Position numbers and translations under genes: made by a program. Below, piece after piece: positions 45,917 through 54,106 of a DNA stretch of 64,000 nt. Every line of letters starts with the position of its first letter. Position 1 is the first letter of the stretch. Where the stretch lies: assembly GCA_016709155.1 (NCBI GenBank), contig JADJEI010000013.1, forward strand, positions 744,001 through 808,000, written 5' to 3'. The stretch comes from Ignavibacteriales bacterium. Lineage in GTDB: Bacteria > Bacteroidota > Ignavibacteria > Ignavibacteriales > Ignavibacteriaceae. A model generated the notes under the pieces. That model did no database searches. It saw nothing but the letters and a program-made list of their open reading frames with translations, and was not told where the DNA came from.

Positions 45917-47266
45917 ATGCTTTCGACAATAGACCGTAAATATGTAATGCCTTCCAATATTCTTAATATTTATAATAGAAAAATAGTAAGTGCAGATGAG
46001 GCATTAAAAATTATTAAATCTGGTGATAATATTGTTGTACAACCGGGTTGTGCCGCTCCCCTTGAATTAATCAATGCAATGGTAAGACGGAAAGACGAAT
46101 TATCAAATGTTACTATTTATCATATCCTCGTCGTTGGCTCACTCCCATATATTGAACCAGGTATGGAAAATCATTTCAAGCATAATGCTTTTTTTATCGG
46201 TGCCAATAGCAGAAAGGCAGTTAATGAGGGTAGATCCGAATTCACACCAATATTTTTATCCGAAATTACTTCTTTATTCAAGCGTGGTCTTATTAAAACT
46301 GATGTTGCATTAATACATGTTTCTCCTCCCGATGAACATGGTTATTGCAGTTATGGTGTAGATGTAGGTAATATCAAAACTCCCGCAGAAAAATCCAAAA
46401 TAATAATTGCCCAAGTAAATAAAGAGATGCCAAGAAGCCTCGGCGACAGTTTTATCCATATAAATAAAATTCATTTTATTGTTGAACATAATGCCCCAAT
46501 ACAGGAGCTTCCGCAAGTGGATCCGAATAGCAGTCAAGAGCTTCTTAATATTTATGATAAAATTGGGATAAATATTTCTGAACTAATTGAGGATGGGGCA
46601 ACACTTCAACTTGGCATTGGTGCAATTCCCGATTCGGTCATGAAATATCTTAAAGGGAAAAAAGATTTGGGAATACATACGGAAATGTTTTCTGACGGTG
46701 TTGTAGAGCTTGTAGAGGAAGGAATCATAAATGGTGAAAAGAAGACTCTTCATCAGGGAAAAATAATCGCCGGATTTGTCTTGGGTACCAAACGAACTTA
46801 TGATTTCATAGACAATAATCCGATCATTGAATTTCATCCTCAAGAATATGTAAATGATCCTTTTATAATTGCAAAGAATAATAAAATGGTTGCGATCAAC
46901 TCTGCTATTGAAATAGATTTAACAGGACAGGTTTGTTCCGATTCAATCGGGACAAAATTTTTTAGTGGTATCGGAGGTCAGGTTGATTTTATTCGGGGGG
47001 CTGCTCGTTCGGAAGGAGGGAAGCCGATTATTGCACTCCCTTCAGTTACGAAAGATGAAAAAATTTCCAGAATAGTTACCCAACTACAACCAGGTGCAGG
47101 GGTTGTAACCTCCCGCGGCGATGTTCATTTTGTTGTAACTGAATATGGCTCTGTTCAGCTTTGGGGTAAAAGTATTTCAGAAAGAGCTAAGGCGTTAATA
47201 AGTATTTCACACCCTGCTTTCAGGGATGAGCTTGCAAAATATGCTCAAGATGTTTTACACATTTAA
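45917..47266 (+). CDS. Acetyl-CoA hydrolase/CoA-transferase family protein
   Basis: About 449 residues of the acetyl-CoA hydrolase / 4-hydroxybutyrate CoA-transferase family. N-terminal half: SADEALKIIKSGDNIVVQPGCAAPLELINAM; C-terminal half: LQLGIGAIPDSVMKYL, HTEMFSDGVVELVEEG and GIGGQVDFIRGAARSEGGKPIIALPS. It moves CoA between acyl groups, most likely acetyl-CoA and a short acid. I prefer ATG 45917 over TTG 45911, but the AAGGA site fits either. Lies 20 bases after ald. Confidence 0.86.
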   Translation: MLSTIDRKYVMPSNILNIYNRKIVSADEALKIIKSGDNIVVQPGCAAPLELINAMVRRKDELSNVTIYHILVVGSLPYIEPGMENHFKHNAFFIGANSRKAVNEGRSEFTPIFLSEITSLFKRGLIKTDVALIHVSPPDEHGYCSYGVDVGNIKTPAEKSKIIIAQVNKEMPRSLGDSFIHINKIHFIVEHNAPIQELPQVDPNSSQELLNIYDKIGINISELIEDGATLQLGIGAIPDSVMKYLKGKKDLGIHTEMFSDGVVELVEEGIINGEKKTLHQGKIIAGFVLGTKRTYDFIDNNPIIEFHPQEYVNDPFIIAKNNKMVAINSAIEIDLTGQVCSDSIGTKFFSGIGGQVDFIRGAARSEGGKPIIALPSVTKDEKISRIVTQLQPGAGVVTSRGDVHFVVTEYGSVQLWGKSISERAKALISISHPAFRDELAKYAQDVLHI

Positions 47267-47269
47267 TTT

Positions 47270-47959
47270 ATGTTAGCTGTTATCGGTGATATACATGGTT
47301 GTTTTTTTACTCTGAAAAAACTTTGTACAGAATTAAAAGATAAATATCCAGGTGTTACTGTTTATTCTGTTGGTGATCTTGTTGATAGAGGTAATTATAG
47401 TTTCGAAGTAATAGATTATATCTTATCCCAAAGTATCGCATTTACACCCGGGAATCATGAATACATGTTTTACTATTTTTTTCACCACCCGGAAAGCGCT
47501 TTAGCAAAAGCATGGATTTACAATGGCAGCGGGAAAACGCTTTCCTCGTATCAAGATAAAATGCACATTTTGCATGAACATCTGAAAGTAATTATTAACT
47601 CTCCACTTTATTATGACACGGAAGATTGTTTTATCTCGCATGCAGGGATTGCTGATATTTACAAAATTGAATTACCTGAGCCTCCACTAGAATTTCCATC
47701 ATTATTTGATGAACTTGTGAAAAAGGAAGTTGAAAGTGAAAACGGAATATTGTGGAATAGAAAAAAACTTATGAATCTTGGGAAACTGCAAGTTGTCGGG
47801 CATACAAGGAAGGTGGAGATTGAAAGAATTGAAGAGAATAATTCTGTTTACATAGATACGGCGGCAATAACTAACAACAAATTAACAGCCGTGCTGATTA
47901 ATAAAAATAAGATTGAGGATATTATTTCTATTAGCACTCTTGCTGAAGATACACTTTAG
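47270..47959 (+). CDS. PPP-family serine/threonine protein phosphatase (metallophosphoesterase)
   Basis: 229 residues with the metal motifs in order: GDIHGC (about 6-11), GDLVDRG (about 36-42), GNHEY (about 62-66), HAGI (about 125-128) and GHTRK (about 178-182). This is the bacterial PPP (PrpE/ApaH-like) class. Starts three bases after the CoA-transferase gene. Substrate unknown: protein phosphatase or dinucleotide hydrolase are both possible. Confidence 0.88.
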   Translation: MLAVIGDIHGCFFTLKKLCTELKDKYPGVTVYSVGDLVDRGNYSFEVIDYILSQSIAFTPGNHEYMFYYFFHHPESALAKAWIYNGSGKTLSSYQDKMHILHEHLKVIINSPLYYDTEDCFISHAGIADIYKIELPEPPLEFPSLFDELVKKEVESENGILWNRKKLMNLGKLQVVGHTRKVEIERIEENNSVYIDTAAITNNKLTAVLINKNKIEDIISISTLAEDTL

Positions 47960-48022
47960 ACTCCATAATGGATGGAATTTTATTAAGTCGTGTCGCAACT
48001 TGTTGACCTCGATTTTCCATAA

Positions 48023-48051
48023 AAAAAGGCGGAAGAAAATTCCGCCTTTTT
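48023..48051. terminator. Bidirectional terminator between the phosphatase gene and groEL
   Basis: GGCGGAA (48028-48034) and TTCCGCC (48040-48046) with loop GAAAA, flanked by A on the left and T on the right, so it serves both strands. Confidence 0.9.
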
Positions 48052-48078
48052 AATATACATCTAATTGACGTATGGATT

Positions 48079-49722
48079 TTAATAATCCATTCCACCCATA
48101 CCGCCCATACCTCCGGGAGGCATTCCGGGCATTTGTGGTTCTTTTTCTTTTTTCTCGTAAACCACAGCTTCAGTAGTAAGTAACAAAGCGGAAACAGAAG
48201 CAGCATTTTCGAGTGCGGTTCTTGTAACCTTTGTAGGATCAATTACACCAGCCTTAACTAAGTTTTCATAGACTTCAGTAGCTGCATTAAATCCGAAATC
48301 ATCTTTGCCTTCCTTAACTTTTTGGAGAACTACTGATCCTTCAATACCAGCATTATTTACAATTTGTCTTAGAGGTTCTTCCAACGCTTTTTTAATGATC
48401 TTAATACCGATTGTTTGGTCGGCATTTGCACCGGTCAGTTTTTCTAAAACAGATGTTGCTCTAACGAACGCAACTCCACCACCCGGAACAATTCCTTCTT
48501 CAACAGCAGCACGGGTTGCGTGAAGTGCATCTTCAACTCTTGCTTTCTTTTCTTTCATTTCCACCTCAGTAGAGGCACCGATTTTTAATACTGCAACGCC
48601 ACCTGAAAGTTTAGCTAATCTTTCCTGTAGTTTTTCTTTGTCATAATCAGAAGTGGTTTTTTCGATTTGTGCTTTTATCTCGTTTATTCTCTTCTTGCTT
48701 TCATCAGTTTTTCCAGCACCTTCAACGATAGTAGTATTATCTTTATCAATCACTATTTTCTTTGCCTGTCCGAGATATGCAACAGTAGCATTTTCTAATT
48801 TGAATCCACGTTCTTCAGAAATAACAGTACCGTTGGTGAGTACTGCAATATCTTCGAGCATTGCCTTTCTTCTATCGCCAAAGCCCGGGGCTTTGACAGC
48901 GGCAATTTTCAAAGTTCCGCGAATTTTATTTACTACCAATGTAGCAAGAGCTTCTCCTTCGAGGTCTTCCGCAATTATTAGCATTGACTTTCCCTGCTGT
49001 GCTACTTTTTCTAATACTGGAAGCAAATCTTTCATAGCAGAGATTTTTTTGTCGTGAATTAATATGAAGGCGTCTTCGAGAATAGCTTCCATATTTTCAG
49101 TGTCGGTTACAAAGTAAGGTGATAGATAACCGCGGTCGAATTGCATACCTTCAACAACATCGAGGGAAGTTTCCATTCCTTTTGCTTCTTCAACTGTGAT
49201 AACACCATCCTTGCCGACTTTTTCCATTGCATCGGCAATCAAATTACCAATAGCAGGATCATTGTTAGCAGAAATTGAACCTACCTGTGCAATTTCGTTT
49301 CTTCCTTCAACCTCTTTGCTAATTGATTTTAGATACGCAATAACTTTAATAACCGCAAGGTCAATTCCTCTTTTTAAGTCCATTGGATTTGCACCTGCTG
49401 TGACGTTTTTCAAACCTTCTCTGTAAATTGCTTGTGCAAGAACGGTTGCAGTTGTTGTTCCATCGCCAGCAACATCACTTGTTTTAGAAGCAACTTCACG
49501 AACCATTTGCGCGCCCATGTTCTCAACTGCATCTTCAAGTTCAATTTCTTTTGCGACAGAAACACCATCTTTAGTAACAGTTGGTGCGCCAAATTTCTTT
49601 TCAAGGATTACATTTCTTCCTTTTGGTCCTAATGTAACTTTAACAGCATTAGCGAGCTTATCAACGCCAGCTTTAAGCTTCGTTCGTGCCTCGCTGTTGT
49701 ACTCAATTAATTTTGATGACAT
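48079..49722 (-). CDS. groEL: Chaperonin GroEL (Hsp60)
   Basis: 547 residues from MSSKLIEYNSEARTKL to the usual glycine-methionine tail (GGMGGMGGMDY). It has the ATP motif VAGDGTTTATVLAQAIY and all three domains at normal length. Makes the folding chamber with GroES. It lies 32 bases after groES in one operon under the CIRCE element. Confidence 0.97.
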   Translation of the reverse strand: MSSKLIEYNSEARTKLKAGVDKLANAVKVTLGPKGRNVILEKKFGAPTVTKDGVSVAKEIELEDAVENMGAQMVREVASKTSDVAGDGTTTATVLAQAIYREGLKNVTAGANPMDLKRGIDLAVIKVIAYLKSISKEVEGRNEIAQVGSISANNDPAIGNLIADAMEKVGKDGVITVEEAKGMETSLDVVEGMQFDRGYLSPYFVTDTENMEAILEDAFILIHDKKISAMKDLLPVLEKVAQQGKSMLIIAEDLEGEALATLVVNKIRGTLKIAAVKAPGFGDRRKAMLEDIAVLTNGTVISEERGFKLENATVAYLGQAKKIVIDKDNTTIVEGAGKTDESKKRINEIKAQIEKTTSDYDKEKLQERLAKLSGGVAVLKIGASTEVEMKEKKARVEDALHATRAAVEEGIVPGGGVAFVRATSVLEKLTGANADQTIGIKIIKKALEEPLRQIVNNAGIEGSVVLQKVKEGKDDFGFNAATEVYENLVKAGVIDPTKVTRTALENAASVSALLLTTEAVVYEKKEKEPQMPGMPPGGMGGMGGMDY

Positions 49723-49754
49723 ATTTTTCTCCTATTTTAATTTTCGTTATTAAT

Positions 49755-50051
49755 TTATCCGATGATTGCGAAAAGATCACTCTCTCGCATTATTAAATAC
49801 TCTTCTCCATCCACAGTTACTTCAGTTCCACTGTATTTACCATATAGAACTTTATCCCCAACCTTGACTTCAATTTTGATACTCTTGCCGTCGTCAGTTG
49901 TTCTGCCCGGACCGGCAGCAACTATGGTTCCCTGCATTGGTTTTTCTTTAGCTGTATCCGGAAGGATGATGCCACCCTTAGTCATTTCTTCTGCCTCAGC
50001 CGGTTTAACGATAACTCTATCGGCTAATGGCTTAAGATTAATTTTGCTCAT
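49755..50051 (-). CDS. groES: Co-chaperonin GroES (Hsp10)
   Basis: 98 residues: LKPLADRVIVKPAEAEEMTKGGIILPDTAKEKP (the mobile loop region included) and VLYGKYSGTEV near the end. First gene of the groES-groEL operon, with an AGGAGA site before its ATG. Confidence 0.96.
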   Translation of the reverse strand: MSKINLKPLADRVIVKPAEAEEMTKGGIILPDTAKEKPMQGTIVAAGPGRTTDDGKSIKIEVKVGDKVLYGKYSGTEVTVDGEEYLIMRESDLFAIIG

Positions 50052-50082
50052 AATATTTCTCCTAAATTATTGATTTGAATTA

Positions 50083-50109
50083 TTAGCACTCTTAAATTGT
50101 GAGTGCTAA
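50083..50109 (-). promoter_or_regulatory. CIRCE operator (HrcA binding site)
   Basis: TTAGCACTC-N9-GAGTGCTAA without a mismatch, between the groES start and its promoter. HrcA is known to repress groE through this element until heat stress. Confidence 0.95.
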
Positions 50110-50136
50110 AATAATGTTTAATTAAGATTTTGTCAA
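50108..50136 (-). promoter_or_regulatory. Promoter of groES-groEL
   Basis: On the minus strand TTGACA (50136-50131) and TATTTT (50113-50108) lie 17 bases apart; the CIRCE element begins right at the -10 box. Confidence 0.75.
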
Positions 50137-50548
50137 GGTATATATTCATTAACTGCATTTATAAAAGTTGAAAGTATTTTACCTCACACTTGAAGTAGTT
50201 TTCTGTCATTGTTTTCAGAAATGTGAATTATGGTTTGAAAATCAAAAGGTGTAATGGTAATTTTACAACAAAGACTTCAAATTATTTCATTAAATATTTG
50301 GTAATAAACTGTAAAATTGATTTACAGAAACTTCTGAAAATTAAAAATTACTGATCAAAGTCATTTTGTCCTGAAAGCTTTCGGGATCAAAATCCAATAA
50401 AGGATGCAGAATGCCAATGCCATCAGCTTGACAAATGCTTAAGGTTAGTTAATTAGTGAATTTTGTTAATTTGAAGCACTACTTTTTCATAAATCTTTAA
50501 AAAATTAATAAGAACAATTCATTCTCAATATTAATAAAGGAGTAATAA
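50137..50548. other. Gene-free stretch between the groE promoter and gap, with one palindrome
   Basis: About 410 bases without a supported gene. It holds an 8-bp palindrome, CCTGAAAG/CTTTCGGG at 50370-50385 (one G-U pair), like a dispersed intergenic repeat, and the upstream region of gap. I see no clear promoter for gap. Confidence 0.4.
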
Positions 50549-51544
50549 ATGTCAGTAAAAATTGGAATAAACGGATTTGGAAGAATCGGTCGTCTTGTAT
50601 TTAGAAGAGCTAAAGAACTTGGCGGTTTTGATTTTGTTGGAATCAATGATCTAACCGATGCAAAAACACTTGCACATCTTCTAAAATATGATTCGGTTCA
50701 TGGAAGATTTAAAGGCGAAATTTCGGTTGATGGAAGTGATATAATTGTTAATGGTGATAGAATCAGAATTAGTGCCGAACGCGACCCTTCTAATTTGAAA
50801 TGGGGTGAACTCGGTGCTGATGTAGTAATCGAATCAACCGGTGTCTTTCGTTCTCAGGAAGCCTGCATGAAACATATTAATGCAGGTGCTAAAAAAGTAA
50901 TCTTAACTGTTCCCTCTAAGGGTGAGGTTGATGCTACAATAGTTCTTGGAGTAAATGAAAACTCTTTAACGGGTAATGAAAAAGTAATTTCAAATGCGTC
51001 CTGTACTACAAATTGTTTAGCCCCCATGGTTAAAGTGCTTAATGATAAATTTGGAATTGAAAAAGGTTTTATGACTACGGTTCACGCCTACACAAATGAT
51101 CAGAATGTACTTGATCTTCCTCATGCTGATTTGAGACGAGCACGATCTGCCGCAGTATCAATTATTCCTACAACCACAGGCGCAGCGAAGGCAGTGGGAA
51201 AAGTTATTCCTGAACTTAAAGGTAAACTCGACGGCTTTTCGCTTCGCGTGCCAACTCCGGATGGTTCTATAACAGATTTAGTTGCAGTTTTGAAAAAAGA
51301 AACTTCTATTGAAGAAATAAATGCAACTATGAAAGCCGCCTCAGAAGGTTCGCTGAAAAACATTATGGAATACACCGAGGATGAGATCGTTTCCGCAGAC
51401 ATTATTGGAAACTCTCACTCTAATATTTTTGATGCGAAGTCAACAATGGTGAATGGCAATCTTGTTAAAGTTGTTGGTTGGTATGATAACGAATACGGTT
51501 ATTCCTGCCGCGTTGTTGATCTTGTCAAATTATTAGTAAAATAA
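50549..51544 (+). CDS. gap: Glyceraldehyde-3-phosphate dehydrogenase, type I
   Basis: 331 residues. NAD fold KIGINGFGRIGRLVFR at the start; catalytic Cys152 in SNASCTTNCLAP; HAYTNDQNVLDLPHADLRRAR and WYDNEYGYS near the end. It oxidises glyceraldehyde 3-phosphate in glycolysis. AAAGGAG precedes the ATG. A terminator separates it from pgk. Confidence 0.96.
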   Translation: MSVKIGINGFGRIGRLVFRRAKELGGFDFVGINDLTDAKTLAHLLKYDSVHGRFKGEISVDGSDIIVNGDRIRISAERDPSNLKWGELGADVVIESTGVFRSQEACMKHINAGAKKVILTVPSKGEVDATIVLGVNENSLTGNEKVISNASCTTNCLAPMVKVLNDKFGIEKGFMTTVHAYTNDQNVLDLPHADLRRARSAAVSIIPTTTGAAKAVGKVIPELKGKLDGFSLRVPTPDGSITDLVAVLKKETSIEEINATMKAASEGSLKNIMEYTEDEIVSADIIGNSHSNIFDAKSTMVNGNLVKVVGWYDNEYGYSCRVVDLVKLLVK

Positions 51545-51564
51545 TTTTACAGATTAAAATTGAT

Positions 51565-51595
51565 AGGACTGGGTGTATTACTCAGTCCTTTTTTA
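51565..51595 (+). terminator. Terminator after gap
   Basis: AGGACTGGG (51565-51573) and CTCAGTCCT (51581-51589) form a 9-bp stem (one G-U) with loop TGTATTA and six T. Confidence 0.9.
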
Positions 51596-51625
51596 TAGAA
51601 TATTTCCAAAATTACAGGTGGATGG

Positions 51626-52822
51626 ATGAATAAACTTTCAATTGATAAAGTTGAATTAAATAATAAAAGAGTTTTAGTTCGTGTGGATTTCAATGTTCCG
51701 CAAGATGATAATCTAAATATTACTGATGATAATAGAATTGTTGCTTCATTGCCTACTATTAAAAAAATTATTTCGAGTAATGGTAAAGCGATTTTGATGA
51801 GTCATTTTGGACGACCAAAAGGGAAAGTGAACCCAAAATACAGTCTTAAGCCATGTGCTAAACGATTGGGTGAACTGCTTGATAAAGAAGTCAAGTTAGC
51901 ACCGGACTGTATTGGTGAAGATGTGAAAGCAATGGTTGACGCAATGAAATCAGGCGATGTTTTACTTTTAGAAAATGTTCGCTTTCATGAAGAAGAAGAA
52001 AAAAACGATGCAAATTTTTCAAAACAACTTGCCTCTTTGGGTGATGTTTATATCAATGATGCATTCGGAAGCGCACACCGTGCTCATGCTTCGACAGAAG
52101 GAATTACAAAATTTATCCCGATTTGTGCTGCCGGATACTTAATGCAAAAGGAACTTGATTATCTCGGCAATGCGCTTTCTCAACCGAAGCGTCCTTACTG
52201 TGCGGTGCTTGGCGGCGCAAAAATTTCCGGAAAGATTGATGTAATTATGAATCTCTTCGACAAAGTTGATACACTGATTATAGGTGGTGGTATGGCATTC
52301 ACTTTTTTCAAAGCACAGGGAAAAAAAATTGGTAAATCGCTGCTCGAAGAAGATAAAGTAGAACTTGCGAAAGAAGTACTGCAAAAAGCCTCAGCTTCAA
52401 AAGTTAAATTTTTGCTTCCGGTTGATGTAGTAGTTGCAAGTGAATTTAAAAATGAGTCGCCTGCATTTACCGTTAATGTTGATAATATTCCTTCCGATAA
52501 AATGGGATTGGATATTGGTGCGGCTTCAGCTAAATTATTTACCGAAGAATTACTAAAATCAAAAACGATTGTATGGAATGGTCCGATGGGAGTTTTTGAA
52601 ATGGATAACTTTGCTTCGGGAACTTTTGCCATTGCTCGAACATTAGCGCAGGCAACAAAGAATGGTGCAATTACTGTTATAGGCGGAGGTGATTCAGCAG
52701 CAGCAATCAGTAAAGCCGGGTTGGAAGATGAAGTTTCTCATGTTTCAACAGGCGGGGGTGCTTCGCTTGAATTTCTTGAAGGAAAAGTTCTTCCCGGTGT
52801 TGCTGCTTTAAGTGACAATTAA
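51626..52822 (+). CDS. pgk: Phosphoglycerate kinase
   Basis: 398 residues. VLVRVDFNVPQDD (substrate site) at about 16-28, LMSHFGRPKG, LLLENVRFHEEEE, NDAFGSAHRAHAST, GGAKISGK and the end GGGDSAAAISKAG...VSTGGGASLEFLEGK. Makes ATP from 1,3-bisphosphoglycerate. Close behind gap but after its terminator, so it needs its own promoter or read-through. Confidence 0.96.
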   Translation: MNKLSIDKVELNNKRVLVRVDFNVPQDDNLNITDDNRIVASLPTIKKIISSNGKAILMSHFGRPKGKVNPKYSLKPCAKRLGELLDKEVKLAPDCIGEDVKAMVDAMKSGDVLLLENVRFHEEEEKNDANFSKQLASLGDVYINDAFGSAHRAHASTEGITKFIPICAAGYLMQKELDYLGNALSQPKRPYCAVLGGAKISGKIDVIMNLFDKVDTLIIGGGMAFTFFKAQGKKIGKSLLEEDKVELAKEVLQKASASKVKFLLPVDVVVASEFKNESPAFTVNVDNIPSDKMGLDIGAASAKLFTEELLKSKTIVWNGPMGVFEMDNFASGTFAIARTLAQATKNGAITVIGGGDSAAAISKAGLEDEVSHVSTGGGASLEFLEGKVLPGVAALSDN

Positions 52823-52846
52823 TTTTTTATAGAATAGGAAAAAATA

Positions 52847-53770
52847 TTGAGTGACTATTATCGTTCCGGAAGGTTTGGCGGTTTCAGTGCCTTTCCTCCT
52901 GTGATTAAAAATCTTTTAATTATTAATGGAGTAGTGTTTTTTGTTCAGCTTTTGATGGATAACATTACTTTAAATGGTTTACCTGCATGGTATGTTCTTA
53001 ATCGGTGGTTTGCTCTAAACCCAATCAGTGGTTTTGACGCTGCGGGGCATCCATACAATTTTCAAATCTGGCAGTTGATAACTTATCAATTTATGCATGG
53101 GGGATTTTCGCATATACTTTTTAATATGTTTGGTCTATGGATGTTCGGAATGCAAATAGAAAATATCTGGGGTTCTAAAAAATTTTTAATTTATTATTTA
53201 ACCGCCGGTGTCGTTGCAGGTTTATTCCAGTTATTTATTACACCACTTCTGCAAGTAGGGGCTGCCCCTACCATTGGCGCTTCGGGAGCTATTTATGGAG
53301 TCTTGATAGCATTTGCAATGATGTTTCCCGATCAATTAATATTTTTATATTTTCTAATCCCTGTTAAGGCAAAATACCTTATCGGATTTTTAATAATTCT
53401 TGAGTTTATGCTCGTTGATAGTGCAAGCTCAGGGGTAGCACATCTTGCGCATCTTGGAGGTGCTGTCGCCGGGTTTATTTTTATAATGCTTGATAAAAGT
53501 ATCCACGTTCCTTTAAAGGACATGCTGGGGATTTCTTCAAGAAGCTACAATAATAAAAATATTTTCAGTGGTCTTTCGGATAAATTTCGTAAAAGTAAGC
53601 GCAATGTAGAGGATGCAACTTTTTACGATATTCATTCAGATAAGAAATCAGAAGAAATTTCGCAAGCCGAAATTGATGCAATTCTTGATAAGATTAGTCA
53701 ATCCGGTTATCAAAATTTAACCGAACGTGAAAAGAAAATACTTTTTGAGGCAAGTAAGAAGAATTTGTAA
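52847..53770 (+). CDS. Rhomboid family intramembrane serine protease
   Basis: 307 residues, TTG start at 52847 (MSDYYRSG). Six membrane segments between about 20 and 225. The catalytic Ser146 lies in GASGAIYG and the His in AHLAHLGGAVAG (His202 by position); HGGFSHILFNMFGLWMFG is the usual second helix region. A 75-residue cytoplasmic tail follows with a predicted helical end (EIDAILDKISQSGYQNLTEREK), common in Bacteroidota rhomboids. Confidence 0.92.
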   Translation: MSDYYRSGRFGGFSAFPPVIKNLLIINGVVFFVQLLMDNITLNGLPAWYVLNRWFALNPISGFDAAGHPYNFQIWQLITYQFMHGGFSHILFNMFGLWMFGMQIENIWGSKKFLIYYLTAGVVAGLFQLFITPLLQVGAAPTIGASGAIYGVLIAFAMMFPDQLIFLYFLIPVKAKYLIGFLIILEFMLVDSASSGVAHLAHLGGAVAGFIFIMLDKSIHVPLKDMLGISSRSYNNKNIFSGLSDKFRKSKRNVEDATFYDIHSDKKSEEISQAEIDAILDKISQSGYQNLTEREKKILFEASKKNL

Positions 53771-54106
53771 TTGAAAAAAATAAATCCTACAAAAGTTATT
53801 TGCTTTTTCGTTGCTGCGGGTTTATCCCTAACAATACTTGGCTGTTTCGGATCAGATAAAATTCCTGAAGACGATTTTATAAAAATTTATACAGATATAA
53901 TTATTGTGCAGGATACTTTGAAGTTGAGCGGTGAAGAATTACTACTGCATAAAAAAACTATTCTAAAAAAATATAATTACACAGAACAGGAATACGAAAA
54001 CACTGTAAATTATTATAATAAGGATGTGGAACGCTGGGAAATTTTTTTTGAAAAAACTCTAAACTATTTAGAAGAACTCAAGAAGAAGGAAACTCCAAAG
54101 CCCTAG
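53771..54106 (+). CDS. Small lipoprotein, DUF4296-like
   Basis: 111 residues, TTG start directly after the rhomboid stop. A lipoprotein signal ends LGC (Cys about 25). The body (IPEDDFIKIYTDIIIVQDTL..., KKYNYTEQEYENTVNYYNKDVERWEIFFEKTLNYLEEL) has the layout of DUF4296 proteins of Bacteroidota. Function unknown. Its 3' end overlaps the recQ end on the other strand by 29 bases. Confidence 0.65.
   Translation: MKKINPTKVICFFVAAGLSLTILGCFGSDKIPEDDFIKIYTDIIIVQDTLKLSGEELLLHKKTILKKYNYTEQEYENTVNYYNKDVERWEIFFEKTLNYLEELKKKETPKP

Noticed and set aside
48305..49632. Plus-strand reading frames inside groEL
   Set aside because: They are shadows of groEL, which is certain on the minus strand.
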